Origin: Hellea sp.
GTDB taxonomy: Bacteria; Pseudomonadota; Alphaproteobacteria; Caulobacterales; Maricaulaceae
DNA: 49,312 nt
Assembly: GCA_020627655.1 (NCBI GenBank)
Contig: JAHDGM010000018.1
Location: 1-49,312 of the forward strand
Reading direction: 5' to 3'
Shown here: in pieces, positions 8,228 through 16,449 of the stretch
How the letters are laid out: each line of letters starts with the position of its first letter
Position numbering within the stretch: position 1 is the first letter of the stretch
Notes under the pieces: model-generated
What the model was told of the DNA's origin: nothing
Database searches by the model: none
The model's input: the letters and a program-made list of their open reading frames with translations, nothing else
Made by a program: the position numbers and the translations under genes

Positions 8228-10081
8228 ATGACCGACTCGATCGAATTTTTGCGCAATGTGGCTATCGTAGCCCATGTTGACCACGGCAAGACCACATTAG
8301 TGGATCAACTCCTCCGCCAATCAGGTACGCTTGAAGAACGCGGCGAACAGGCTGAGCGCGTTATGGATAGCGGCGACATCGAAAAAGAGCGCGGCATTAC
8401 CATTTTAGCCAAAAACACGGCTATTCGCTGGACTGATTCAAATAAGCAAGAATGGCGTATTAATATTGTCGATACGCCGGGACACGCCGATTTTGGCGGC
8501 GAGGTAGAGCGTGTTCTCTCAATGGTGGACTCAGTTGTATTGCTAGTGGACGCTGTAGAAGGCCCCATGCCCCAAACAACATTCGTCACCAAAAAAGCGC
8601 TTGCCCAAGGCCTCAAACCTATTGTTGTCGTCAACAAAGTTGATCGTCAGGGCGCACGTCCAGATTGGGTTGTTGATCAAACTTTTGATCTCTTTGACCG
8701 CTGCGGCGCAACGGATGAGCAGCTCGACTTCCCTGTTGTTTATGCATCCGGCCTTAACGGCTGGGCATCTACAGATGTTGATGCAACCGATGGTGACATG
8801 ACGCCGCTTTTTGAAACCATCACTAAGCATGCGCCTGTGCCGGATGTGGACCCGAATGCGCCCTTGCAGTTACAGGTCTCCGCACTGGATTATAATAGCT
8901 ATCAAGGCGTGATCGGTATAGGCCGGGTTGTCCGCGGCAAACTCGGTAAAAACCAGCAAGTTGTCATTGCCTCACCAGACGGAACTGAGCGCAAAGGTAA
9001 AATCCTGCAATGCTACGGTTTTATGGGTCTGGACCGGGTTGAAATGGATACTGTTTCTGCCGGTGATATTGTAGCGTTTAATGGTATTGATGGTCTGGGA
9101 ATTTCAGACACGATTTGCGCACCCGACCATGTGGAACGCCTGGAAGCCCTATCTGTGGACGAACCAACCATGTCCATGACCTTCCAGGTGAATGACAGCC
9201 CTTTTGCCGGCAAGGAAGGCAAATATGTCACCTCTCGCAACATCAAAGACCGCCTGGATAAAGAGTTGATCCATAATGTCGCCCTGAAAGTCGAACAATT
9301 GGACGATGCTGACAAATTCCGCGTGTCTGGCCGAGGCGAACTTCACCTGTCGATCCTGATTGAAAACATGCGCCGCGAAGGGTTCGAGCTGGCAATCTCA
9401 CGACCGCAGGTCGTGAATAAGGAAATTGACGGCGAGCTTTGCGAACCATGGGAAACGCTTACTGTTGACGTAGAAGAAGAGCATCAGGGCTCAATCATGG
9501 AAAAGCTTGGTGAACGCAAAGGCCAACTTAAAGACATGGTCCCTGACGGTAATGGCCGCGTACGTCTGGACTATGACATCCCGACCCGTGGCATGATTGG
9601 CTTTCGGTCAGAATTTCTGACCCTGACATCGGGCTCCGGTCTTATGTATCATATATTTGACCGTTATGCGCCGCGCACTAAAGCCGGAATTGGCCGCCGT
9701 CAAAAAGGCGTTTTGATTTCCAAAGAACAAGGCAAAGCCGCAGGTTACGCCCTTTGGAACCTGCAAGAGCGCGGTAAAATGTTCATCGGTCATGCAGCGG
9801 AAGTTTATGCCGGCATGGTTATTGGCATTCACGCCCGTGATAACGACCTGACTGTTAACCCGCTCAAAGGTAAACAGCTCACCAATGTTCGGGCATCCGG
9901 TACAGACGAAGCCGTGGTCCTCACTACGCCGATCAATGTAACGCTCGAATACGCTCTGGAATTCATCAATGATGATGAGCTTGTCGAAGTCACCCCTGAA
10001 AGCATTCGTATCCGCAAGCGTTACCTTCTCGAGCACGAACGCAAAAAGGAACAGCGCCGCATGGAAGCGATGGAGAGCTAG
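8228..10081 (+). CDS. typA: Ribosome-associated GTPase TypA/BipA
   Basis: This 617-residue translational GTPase resembles EF-G and LepA. It binds the ribosome and helps 50S assembly and growth under stress such as cold. G motifs are clear: AHVDHGKTT (residues 15-23), the switch segment KERGITI, DTPGHADFGGEV, and NKVDR. Elongation-factor domains and the TypA-specific C-terminal part (IHARDNDLTVNP, KGKQLTNVRASG, then TPESIRIRKRYL) follow. The ATG at 8228 with GGAAA upstream gives the family N-terminus. Its 76-base leader contains CCCCTAAAGGGG and other small inverted repeats of doubtful meaning. Confidence 0.95.
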   Translation: MTDSIEFLRNVAIVAHVDHGKTTLVDQLLRQSGTLEERGEQAERVMDSGDIEKERGITILAKNTAIRWTDSNKQEWRINIVDTPGHADFGGEVERVLSMVDSVVLLVDAVEGPMPQTTFVTKKALAQGLKPIVVVNKVDRQGARPDWVVDQTFDLFDRCGATDEQLDFPVVYASGLNGWASTDVDATDGDMTPLFETITKHAPVPDVDPNAPLQLQVSALDYNSYQGVIGIGRVVRGKLGKNQQVVIASPDGTERKGKILQCYGFMGLDRVEMDTVSAGDIVAFNGIDGLGISDTICAPDHVERLEALSVDEPTMSMTFQVNDSPFAGKEGKYVTSRNIKDRLDKELIHNVALKVEQLDDADKFRVSGRGELHLSILIENMRREGFELAISRPQVVNKEIDGELCEPWETLTVDVEEEHQGSIMEKLGERKGQLKDMVPDGNGRVRLDYDIPTRGMIGFRSEFLTLTSGSGLMYHIFDRYAPRTKAGIGRRQKGVLISKEQGKAAGYALWNLQERGKMFIGHAAEVYAGMVIGIHARDNDLTVNPLKGKQLTNVRASGTDEAVVLTTPINVTLEYALEFINDDELVEVTPESIRIRKRYLLEHERKKEQRRMEAMES

Positions 10082-10174
10082 TTAACTAACAATCAAGTTC
10101 TGATTGCCCTGTATACTCAATCGAAAAGTCCTAGCTACTACCTCTTGCCTTTTGCTCTGTAATCGCCATTTTAC

Positions 10175-10191
10175 AGGCTCCATAGGAGCCT
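10175..10191 (+). promoter_or_regulatory. Hairpin that encloses the pepN Shine-Dalgarno
   Basis: AGGCTCC and GGAGCCT form a perfect 7-bp stem with a three-base ATA loop, three bases before the pepN ATG at 10195. The AGGAG ribosome-binding sequence (10184-10188) lies in the loop edge and 3' arm, so it would be hidden while the hairpin is closed. This suggests translational control of pepN; no T-tract follows, so a terminator is unlikely. Confidence 0.5.
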
Positions 10192-10194
10192 TAA

Positions 10195-12765
10195 ATGCGT
10201 ACAGACACAGCCCCAACGCCCACCCGACTTTCAGATTACACACCACCAAACTTTACGATTGATAGCGTATATCTGGATTTTGTCCTGGACCCCACAGCAA
10301 CACGGGTGAAATCCCGCATGCAAGTAACACGCAGGTCCAGCGGCGCATTAGAGCTAGATGGTGAGGATATCACCCTTAAATCTGTGAAAATCGATGGTGA
10401 AAGCCTGCAGCGCTCTCGATATCGGCTTACTCAAAACAGGCTTATATTAGAAAATCTGCCCGATAGCTGCACACTCGAAATCGAGACTGAGTGTAACCCG
10501 AAGGCAAATTCCACACTAATGGGGCTTTATGTATCTGGCGGCCGCTTTTGTACGCAATGTGAAGCCGAAGGCTTTAGACGTATAACATATTACATAGACC
10601 GTCCTGACGCCATGAGCGTGTTTAAAGTGCGTATTGAGGCGGACAAAAAATCCTATCCCTATCTTCTCGCCAATGGTAATTGTATAGATGGCGGCGACTT
10701 ACCCGGCGGCAAGCATTATGCAATCTGGGAAGACCCGTTCAAGAAACCGGCTTATTTGTTTGCCCTCGTAGCCGGTGAGTTTGATTTACTCGAAGATAGT
10801 TTCACGACAATGAGCGGACGCCACATTCCGCTAACTATTTATGTGGACCCAGGTGACGCGCCCAGAGCAGAATATGCCATGGACAGTCTCAAACGGTCTA
10901 TGAAATGGGACGAAGAAGCTTTCGGCCGTGAATATGATCTTGACCGATTCATGATTGTCGCCGTACGCGATTTCAATTTTGGGGCCATGGAAAACAAGGG
11001 GCTGAATATATTCAACTCAGCGCTTCTACTCGCAGATGCCGCAACCGCAACTGACATGAATTTTGAACGCATTGAAAGCGTCGTTGCTCATGAATATTTC
11101 CATAACTGGACGGGCAATCGCATTACATGTCGGGATTGGTTTCAGCTATGCCTTAAAGAGGGCTTTACTGTGTTCCGTGACCAGGAATTTTCCGCAGATA
11201 TGAGAGGCGCTACGGTTCAGCGCATCAAAGACGTACGTGCGCTACGCGCCAGACAATTCCCGGAAGATGCAGGCCCTCTCGCTCACCCTGTCAGGCCCTC
11301 AGAATATTTGAAAATAGATAACTTTTATACTGCAACAATATATGAAAAAGGCGCAGAACTCATCCGAATGCTCAAGACCATATTGGGGGCTGAGACGTTC
11401 CGAAGAGGCTGCGATTATTATTTCGACACTCTTGACGGCACAGCATCCACAGTCGAACAGTTTGTCCGTTGTTTCGAACATGTTTCAGGACAAAACTTAA
11501 CGCAGTTCATGCGATGGTATGAGCAGGCAGGTACGCCGCATATTCATATCAAAAAATCCGGTCAAAATATTGAAATTAAACAAAAAAATAAACCGACGCC
11601 CGGGCAACCCAAAAAAGACCATAAAGTCATCCCCATTAGCTGGGCCAACATCAGCTCAACGGGTCAAAATAGCGCCGAACAATTAACATTACTTGATGGT
11701 CCTAGCATCAGTTTACTGACGGAAGGAACGCCGTCCTTGTTCAGGAACTTCTCTGCGCCAATTGTCCTTCATACAGATTTCAACACGAAAGATTATCTAC
11801 GCCTGATGGCTCATGACACCAATGGATTTAACCGCTGGGAAGCAGGTCAAACTATTGCTCGAAATCTGCTTTGTCACATGACTCGCGCTATACAATTGGG
11901 CATAATCCCTGCGGTCGATCCAGCTCTAAAATCTTATACAAAGGCTCTTGGTGACACGCTTGCCGATGACGCATTTGATCCGGCTTACAAAGCACTCGTT
12001 TTAACTCCGCCAACAGAGAGTGAAATATTACAAAGCCTTTCCGATGTCGACCCAATCGCCATCCGTCTTGCGTCGCGGTGGCTATCACGAGCCATAGGAG
12101 AGCACTTACGCAACCCCCTATTACGGGCGTATCACGAACTTAAAGCTGACGGCCCCTTCAGCCCATCAGCAGAAGCGGCTGGGCGACGCGCTCTTCGCAA
12201 TCGCGCTTTAGGATTATTAGCTGCCAGTAAACACGCACAAGCCGCACCGCTTGCAATTTCGCAACTGGGGTCGGCAACCAATATGACTAATGAATTATCA
12301 GCCCTGATAACGCTAACACGTCTTGGCGGTCGACGCATCGATCAATCCATGGAAGATTTTTACGAAAAGTGGAAAAACAATCCACTTGTCATTGATAAAT
12401 GGTTTGCTGTTGGCGCGGCCCGTCCCGGACATAATGCTTTAGATCGGGTTATTGGCCTTACAACTCACGAAGCATATAACAACAGCAACCCTAATCGGGT
12501 CCGGGCATTAATTGGTACATTTGCCATGAACAACCCCGAAGGTTTCCATCGCTATGACGGCAGTGGATATGACTTTTTCACTGATCAGATCATGGATATG
12601 GATAGTCGTAACCCATCAGTAGCTGCCCGTCTGCTAGGGGCTTATGAAATATGGCCTAAGCTCGATAAGGCACGGCAAAGGCTTATCCGCGACCAACTCG
12701 CAAAAATCATTCGTGCTAAACCTTCCAAAAACGTGTTGGAAATTGCGACAAAAATCCGAGGATAA
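10195..12765 (+). CDS. pepN: Aminopeptidase N (M1 family zinc metallopeptidase)
   Basis: This 856-residue cytoplasmic zinc peptidase removes N-terminal residues from peptides. It has the exopeptidase motif GAMEN (263-267), the zinc motif HEYFHNWTGNR (His299, Glu300, His303) and the third ligand Glu322 in LKEGFTVFRDQEF. Length and motif positions agree with E. coli PepN (about 870 residues, zinc motif near 297). The C-terminal helical domain is complete. The ATG at 10195 has AGGAG six bases upstream, held within a hairpin. It lies 113 bases after typA and is probably its own transcription unit. Confidence 0.95.
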   Translation: MRTDTAPTPTRLSDYTPPNFTIDSVYLDFVLDPTATRVKSRMQVTRRSSGALELDGEDITLKSVKIDGESLQRSRYRLTQNRLILENLPDSCTLEIETECNPKANSTLMGLYVSGGRFCTQCEAEGFRRITYYIDRPDAMSVFKVRIEADKKSYPYLLANGNCIDGGDLPGGKHYAIWEDPFKKPAYLFALVAGEFDLLEDSFTTMSGRHIPLTIYVDPGDAPRAEYAMDSLKRSMKWDEEAFGREYDLDRFMIVAVRDFNFGAMENKGLNIFNSALLLADAATATDMNFERIESVVAHEYFHNWTGNRITCRDWFQLCLKEGFTVFRDQEFSADMRGATVQRIKDVRALRARQFPEDAGPLAHPVRPSEYLKIDNFYTATIYEKGAELIRMLKTILGAETFRRGCDYYFDTLDGTASTVEQFVRCFEHVSGQNLTQFMRWYEQAGTPHIHIKKSGQNIEIKQKNKPTPGQPKKDHKVIPISWANISSTGQNSAEQLTLLDGPSISLLTEGTPSLFRNFSAPIVLHTDFNTKDYLRLMAHDTNGFNRWEAGQTIARNLLCHMTRAIQLGIIPAVDPALKSYTKALGDTLADDAFDPAYKALVLTPPTESEILQSLSDVDPIAIRLASRWLSRAIGEHLRNPLLRAYHELKADGPFSPSAEAAGRRALRNRALGLLAASKHAQAAPLAISQLGSATNMTNELSALITLTRLGGRRIDQSMEDFYEKWKNNPLVIDKWFAVGAARPGHNALDRVIGLTTHEAYNNSNPNRVRALIGTFAMNNPEGFHRYDGSGYDFFTDQIMDMDSRNPSVAARLLGAYEIWPKLDKARQRLIRDQLAKIIRAKPSKNVLEIATKIRG

Positions 12766-12827
12766 ATGGATAGATTTTTACCCAAATGTAAGGACTTTAT
12801 TTAGGCCTGTCTCTTAAAAGGGTCGCC

Positions 12828-13559
12828 ATGGTCGATCCACTCACATTTCAGGGATTTCGGGAACATATATCCGAACAAATGTTCACCGTCATGAAACAGC
12901 CCATCATGAACCTGCATGATGATAGTATAGCTCACTATGAATGGCTTGTAAGATTTGAGCATGAAGGCGGCGTTCAGGGCGTTTTACGCCCTGCTGAGCT
13001 GTCAGGTGCCATTAAGGATTTGGACCTTTCAATGTTGGCCCGCGCTGTTCTGACGCTAAATGCCGATCCTGAAGGCCCAGGAATGGCAATCAATTTATCC
13101 GGCGCATCCATAGACCTTCCTGGATTTGAACACGCTCTTCTGGCCTGCCTATCCGCGCTGCAAGGCCCTGCTCATAAATTAATCATTGAGCTCACTGAGA
13201 CTTGGGATCTTGAAAACCTTCACAAAGCCAAAGATATTCTTGGGAAATTACAAGACAGAGGCCATCCTGTCTGTTTAGATGATGTCGGCGCTGGTGCTGC
13301 ATCGATACGGTATCTGCGAGCCTTACCAGCCAACTGGTTGAAAATTGATGGTGAATTTGTGGTATCTGCCATGTCGAGTGCACGTGAACACGCCATTTTG
13401 AAATCGCTTTTTACCTTAAGAGAACCTCTGGGTGTTAAATATATCGCTGAAGGTGTCGAAACGGAACAAATCCTGGATTTTGTCAGAGAATGCAATTTCG
13501 ACGCAGCCCAAGGTTACGCTATAGGTAAACCCACGCCTGAAACACAGATGGATAACTAA
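12828..13559 (+). CDS. Stand-alone EAL-domain c-di-GMP phosphodiesterase
   Basis: This 243-residue soluble protein consists only of an EAL domain, which hydrolyses cyclic di-GMP. The signature reads EWL instead of EAL, but the metal and catalytic residues are kept: Glu38, Asn89 (NLSG), Glu121 (ELTET), Asp151-Asp152 (DDVGAG, usually DDFGTG), Lys172 (LKIDG), Glu208 (AEGVET) and Gln228. Activity is therefore likely, though the altered loop 6 leaves room for a sensor role. AAGGG precedes the ATG. It lies 85 bases upstream of a PleC-like kinase gene on the same strand, which suggests joint action in the motile-to-sessile switch (inference). Confidence 0.82.
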   Translation: MVDPLTFQGFREHISEQMFTVMKQPIMNLHDDSIAHYEWLVRFEHEGGVQGVLRPAELSGAIKDLDLSMLARAVLTLNADPEGPGMAINLSGASIDLPGFEHALLACLSALQGPAHKLIIELTETWDLENLHKAKDILGKLQDRGHPVCLDDVGAGAASIRYLRALPANWLKIDGEFVVSAMSSAREHAILKSLFTLREPLGVKYIAEGVETEQILDFVRECNFDAAQGYAIGKPTPETQMDN

Positions 13560-13644
13560 AAACAAGTCTCTAAAATATAAGCATAATATGTTCGGTTATC
13601 GCCCAAATTACGCTAAAAAGGATACTGATTCGTAAGGGGATTGA

Positions 13645-16449
13645 TTGACTACGCCATCAGGACATATGCCGCATAATATGCATGTATCTGCCCAATCAGG
13701 TCTTCCGGCACATGAATCTGCTGTGCCGGCATATGCGCCTGCGAGTCAAAATGCAGCTTCTGTCGCCGCACCCCCTATGCCAAACAGCGCACCGCAACGC
13801 CCCACTTTGAGATCAAACAATTATGAACCCAACCGCGTTGAAGTGGAAGATCGGCGTAAAACCAGCTTTTTGAATGCATCCACTGGTGATTATGACGCTA
13901 ATACCATGCGATTGCTCTCCTATACCATATTGGGCTTTTTAGCGTTCTTCTTACTGATTTCGGCACTTGTAGTTAATGCGCAGCGTCAAGATGAAGCCCA
14001 GCAATCTGAACAACAGATGCAGTCTGATATGTTCATAGCCCGCACTCAGATCGAAAGCACTATGAACAGTGAGCTCATCCGGATTGATGCGGCACTGGGA
14101 CAACGTGCAAGCGCCAGTCAGGTCGTCTCCATGATCGCCGGTGGTGAAAACGTTGTCGGCGTTGCCATCATCGACGGTAGCAACAACCTTATACAAGGCA
14201 CGCCCAATGCGGAAGCCCTGACGAGTTTGAATATCCAAAGCGTCCCTCAATCGGGCGTCATGATCTCCTCCTTGGTTGGCAATGACGGAACCATAAACCC
14301 TGTTATTGTTCGCAAGCTTAACGATGCCACACTGGTAACCGCGCTAAAACCGGGGACATTTACAGGCCGAACAAATAGCGGGCTAGCTTTAATTGAGGCA
14401 AATGGCCGGGCAATTGATGGACCAAGAGCACTCGGCAGTTCGACCAGCGCACGCTTCTTTAACATACCCGCTGATCAGCTAAAGTCCCTGATCAGTTCGA
14501 CGGAGACAGGCATCCGTTCCCATAAAATAAACGGCAAAAAACAATGGCTGGGGCACAGTGCCATTCCGCATTCATCCTTAACGGTCATGTCTGCTCAGCC
14601 CATGAACAGCAGGAGTCGCTGGCTAAGTACTCTCAGTTATTTGTCGCTTCTGTTCCTTGGTGCTATCTTCACATTTTTATTCTTATTTCGCAGCACGCGA
14701 AAACAGGCCAAAAAGGTTGAAAACTCTCATGTTCTCAATCAGGTTTCACAACAAAGATATCGCGCTGCACTAGAGGGTTCCCGAGGCGGGGTCTGGGAAG
14801 TAAACTTAGCAGAAAATATTGCCTATATTAGTCAATCCTTGGCACGACTTTTAGGACTGCCAAATGGTGAGCATACTATTCCTGTGCCGCAATTCCTATC
14901 CCTTTTTAATGAGTCAGATCGGGAACGACTTTTGCACCATATACGGCGGGCCCATATGTCAGGTGAATTTGATCTGGATGTGAATGCGGCGCGCTTGCCC
15001 CTAACACTTGCTTGCCGAGGTCGCCCTTCAACCCGCGGGTCCGATCACGCACGTGTCGTCATCGGGATGGGATTGGATGTCACAGAACAACGTGGCGCGC
15101 AAATGCGGCTGCAGTCTGCTGAAGCCAGGCTTCACGATGCTTTAAGAGCTATGAATGACTCATTCGTTATTTGGGATCAACGTGATCAATTAACTTTATG
15201 GAACAATAAATTTGAAGATTTTTTCAACTTTCTTCCAGGGCAATTACAGCCCGGCACCCCCCATGCGACTGTGAGCTACCATGCTGAAAACGCAATTGAA
15301 GAACGCTATGTAATTGATAATAGCATTGGGTATGAACTCCAATTAAAAGATGGACGCTGGATAAGATATTTGGAAACACCGACAGCCGATGGAGGCCGCG
15401 TATCCATCGGAACAGAGATTACAGCTATTCGTACGCGCGAACATCAACTTCGTGAGAATGAACAGGCCTTACAGAAAACGATTGATGTTTTGCGGCAATC
15501 TCAATCTCGTATTGTCGAACTAGCCGAAAGTTATGAGCAGGAGAAAATCCGCGCTGAGGAAGCAAATCAGTCCAAGAGTGAGTTTTTGGCCAATATGAGC
15601 CATGAGCTCAGAACCCCCCTAAATGCCATTAACGGGTTTTCTGATATCATGAAAAAGGAAATGTTCGGCCCTCTGGGTGACCCGCGCTACAAAGAATATG
15701 TCGGGGACATTCTGTTCTCAGGTCAACACCTACTGTCTTTAATCAATGACATATTGGATATGTCCAAAATTGAAGCAGGTAAGATGACTTTGCATGTTGA
15801 AAGCATGGATGTCAGCACGCTTATTCAACAGGTCATCCGTATTGTAAGGGGCCGGGCAGAAGATAATGGCCAAAAGCTGATGTATGATCCGCGCGAAACT
15901 AAAGAGATTGAGGCAGACCCAAGAGCTGTAAAGCAGGTATTGTTGAACCTTATTACAAACGCCATAAAATTCACCCCTGAAGGCGGAGTTGTGAGCGTTG
16001 ATGTCAGCGTAAAATCAGCCGGTGTTATAGTTCAAGTATCTGACACGGGTATCGGCATAGGCCCAGAAGACTTGAAGCGCCTGGCACAACCTTTTGAACA
16101 AGTCGAAAATAAAGAGACCCGTCAAGTTGAAGGAACAGGTCTTGGCCTTGCGCTGTCTAAGTCACTCGTGGAACTACATGGCGGTAATTTCAGAATAGAA
16201 TCAACTGTAGGGCAAGGTACAAGTGTTATCTTCACCCTGCCTAATCAGCCTATCAAAAAAGTAGAGCCTGAAACCGACACAGAAGTTGCAGATGAAATTT
16301 CCCGGCTGGCAAAGGATATCGCTGATGTTCTTCAGGCTGGAAGCCCTACGACGCCAAATGTTGTGCAGCCTGCGGCAGATCAACAACCGGCCTATATGCC
16401 ACAAACAAACGTATCCCCACCGCAAGCAAATAATCCATACGCAGCTTAG
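13645..16449 (+). CDS. pleC: PleC-like membrane sensor histidine kinase with PAS domains
   Basis: The 934-residue protein has a Pro/Ala-rich cytoplasmic N-terminus (1-90), a membrane helix (91-111), a periplasmic domain (about 112-326), a second helix (327-350), PAS-like segments, and the kinase core. The H-box is SHELRTPLNAINGF with phospho-acceptor His653, and the following EMFGPLGDPRYKEY...SGQHLLSLIND region resembles Caulobacter PleC, a kinase/phosphatase for DivK and PleD. An ATP-binding domain (N, G1, G2 boxes; GTGLGLALSK) and a Pro/Gln-rich tail follow. The TTG start at 13645 has AAGGGGA upstream; ATG codons at 13666 and later are alternatives. PleC identity is likely, but DivJ/PdhS-type relatives are possible. 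The stop overlaps that of glnE by four bases. Confidence 0.75.
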   Translation: MTTPSGHMPHNMHVSAQSGLPAHESAVPAYAPASQNAASVAAPPMPNSAPQRPTLRSNNYEPNRVEVEDRRKTSFLNASTGDYDANTMRLLSYTILGFLAFFLLISALVVNAQRQDEAQQSEQQMQSDMFIARTQIESTMNSELIRIDAALGQRASASQVVSMIAGGENVVGVAIIDGSNNLIQGTPNAEALTSLNIQSVPQSGVMISSLVGNDGTINPVIVRKLNDATLVTALKPGTFTGRTNSGLALIEANGRAIDGPRALGSSTSARFFNIPADQLKSLISSTETGIRSHKINGKKQWLGHSAIPHSSLTVMSAQPMNSRSRWLSTLSYLSLLFLGAIFTFLFLFRSTRKQAKKVENSHVLNQVSQQRYRAALEGSRGGVWEVNLAENIAYISQSLARLLGLPNGEHTIPVPQFLSLFNESDRERLLHHIRRAHMSGEFDLDVNAARLPLTLACRGRPSTRGSDHARVVIGMGLDVTEQRGAQMRLQSAEARLHDALRAMNDSFVIWDQRDQLTLWNNKFEDFFNFLPGQLQPGTPHATVSYHAENAIEERYVIDNSIGYELQLKDGRWIRYLETPTADGGRVSIGTEITAIRTREHQLRENEQALQKTIDVLRQSQSRIVELAESYEQEKIRAEEANQSKSEFLANMSHELRTPLNAINGFSDIMKKEMFGPLGDPRYKEYVGDILFSGQHLLSLINDILDMSKIEAGKMTLHVESMDVSTLIQQVIRIVRGRAEDNGQKLMYDPRETKEIEADPRAVKQVLLNLITNAIKFTPEGGVVSVDVSVKSAGVIVQVSDTGIGIGPEDLKRLAQPFEQVENKETRQVEGTGLGLALSKSLVELHGGNFRIESTVGQGTSVIFTLPNQPIKKVEPETDTEVADEISRLAKDIADVLQAGSPTTPNVVQPAADQQPAYMPQTNVSPPQANNPYAA

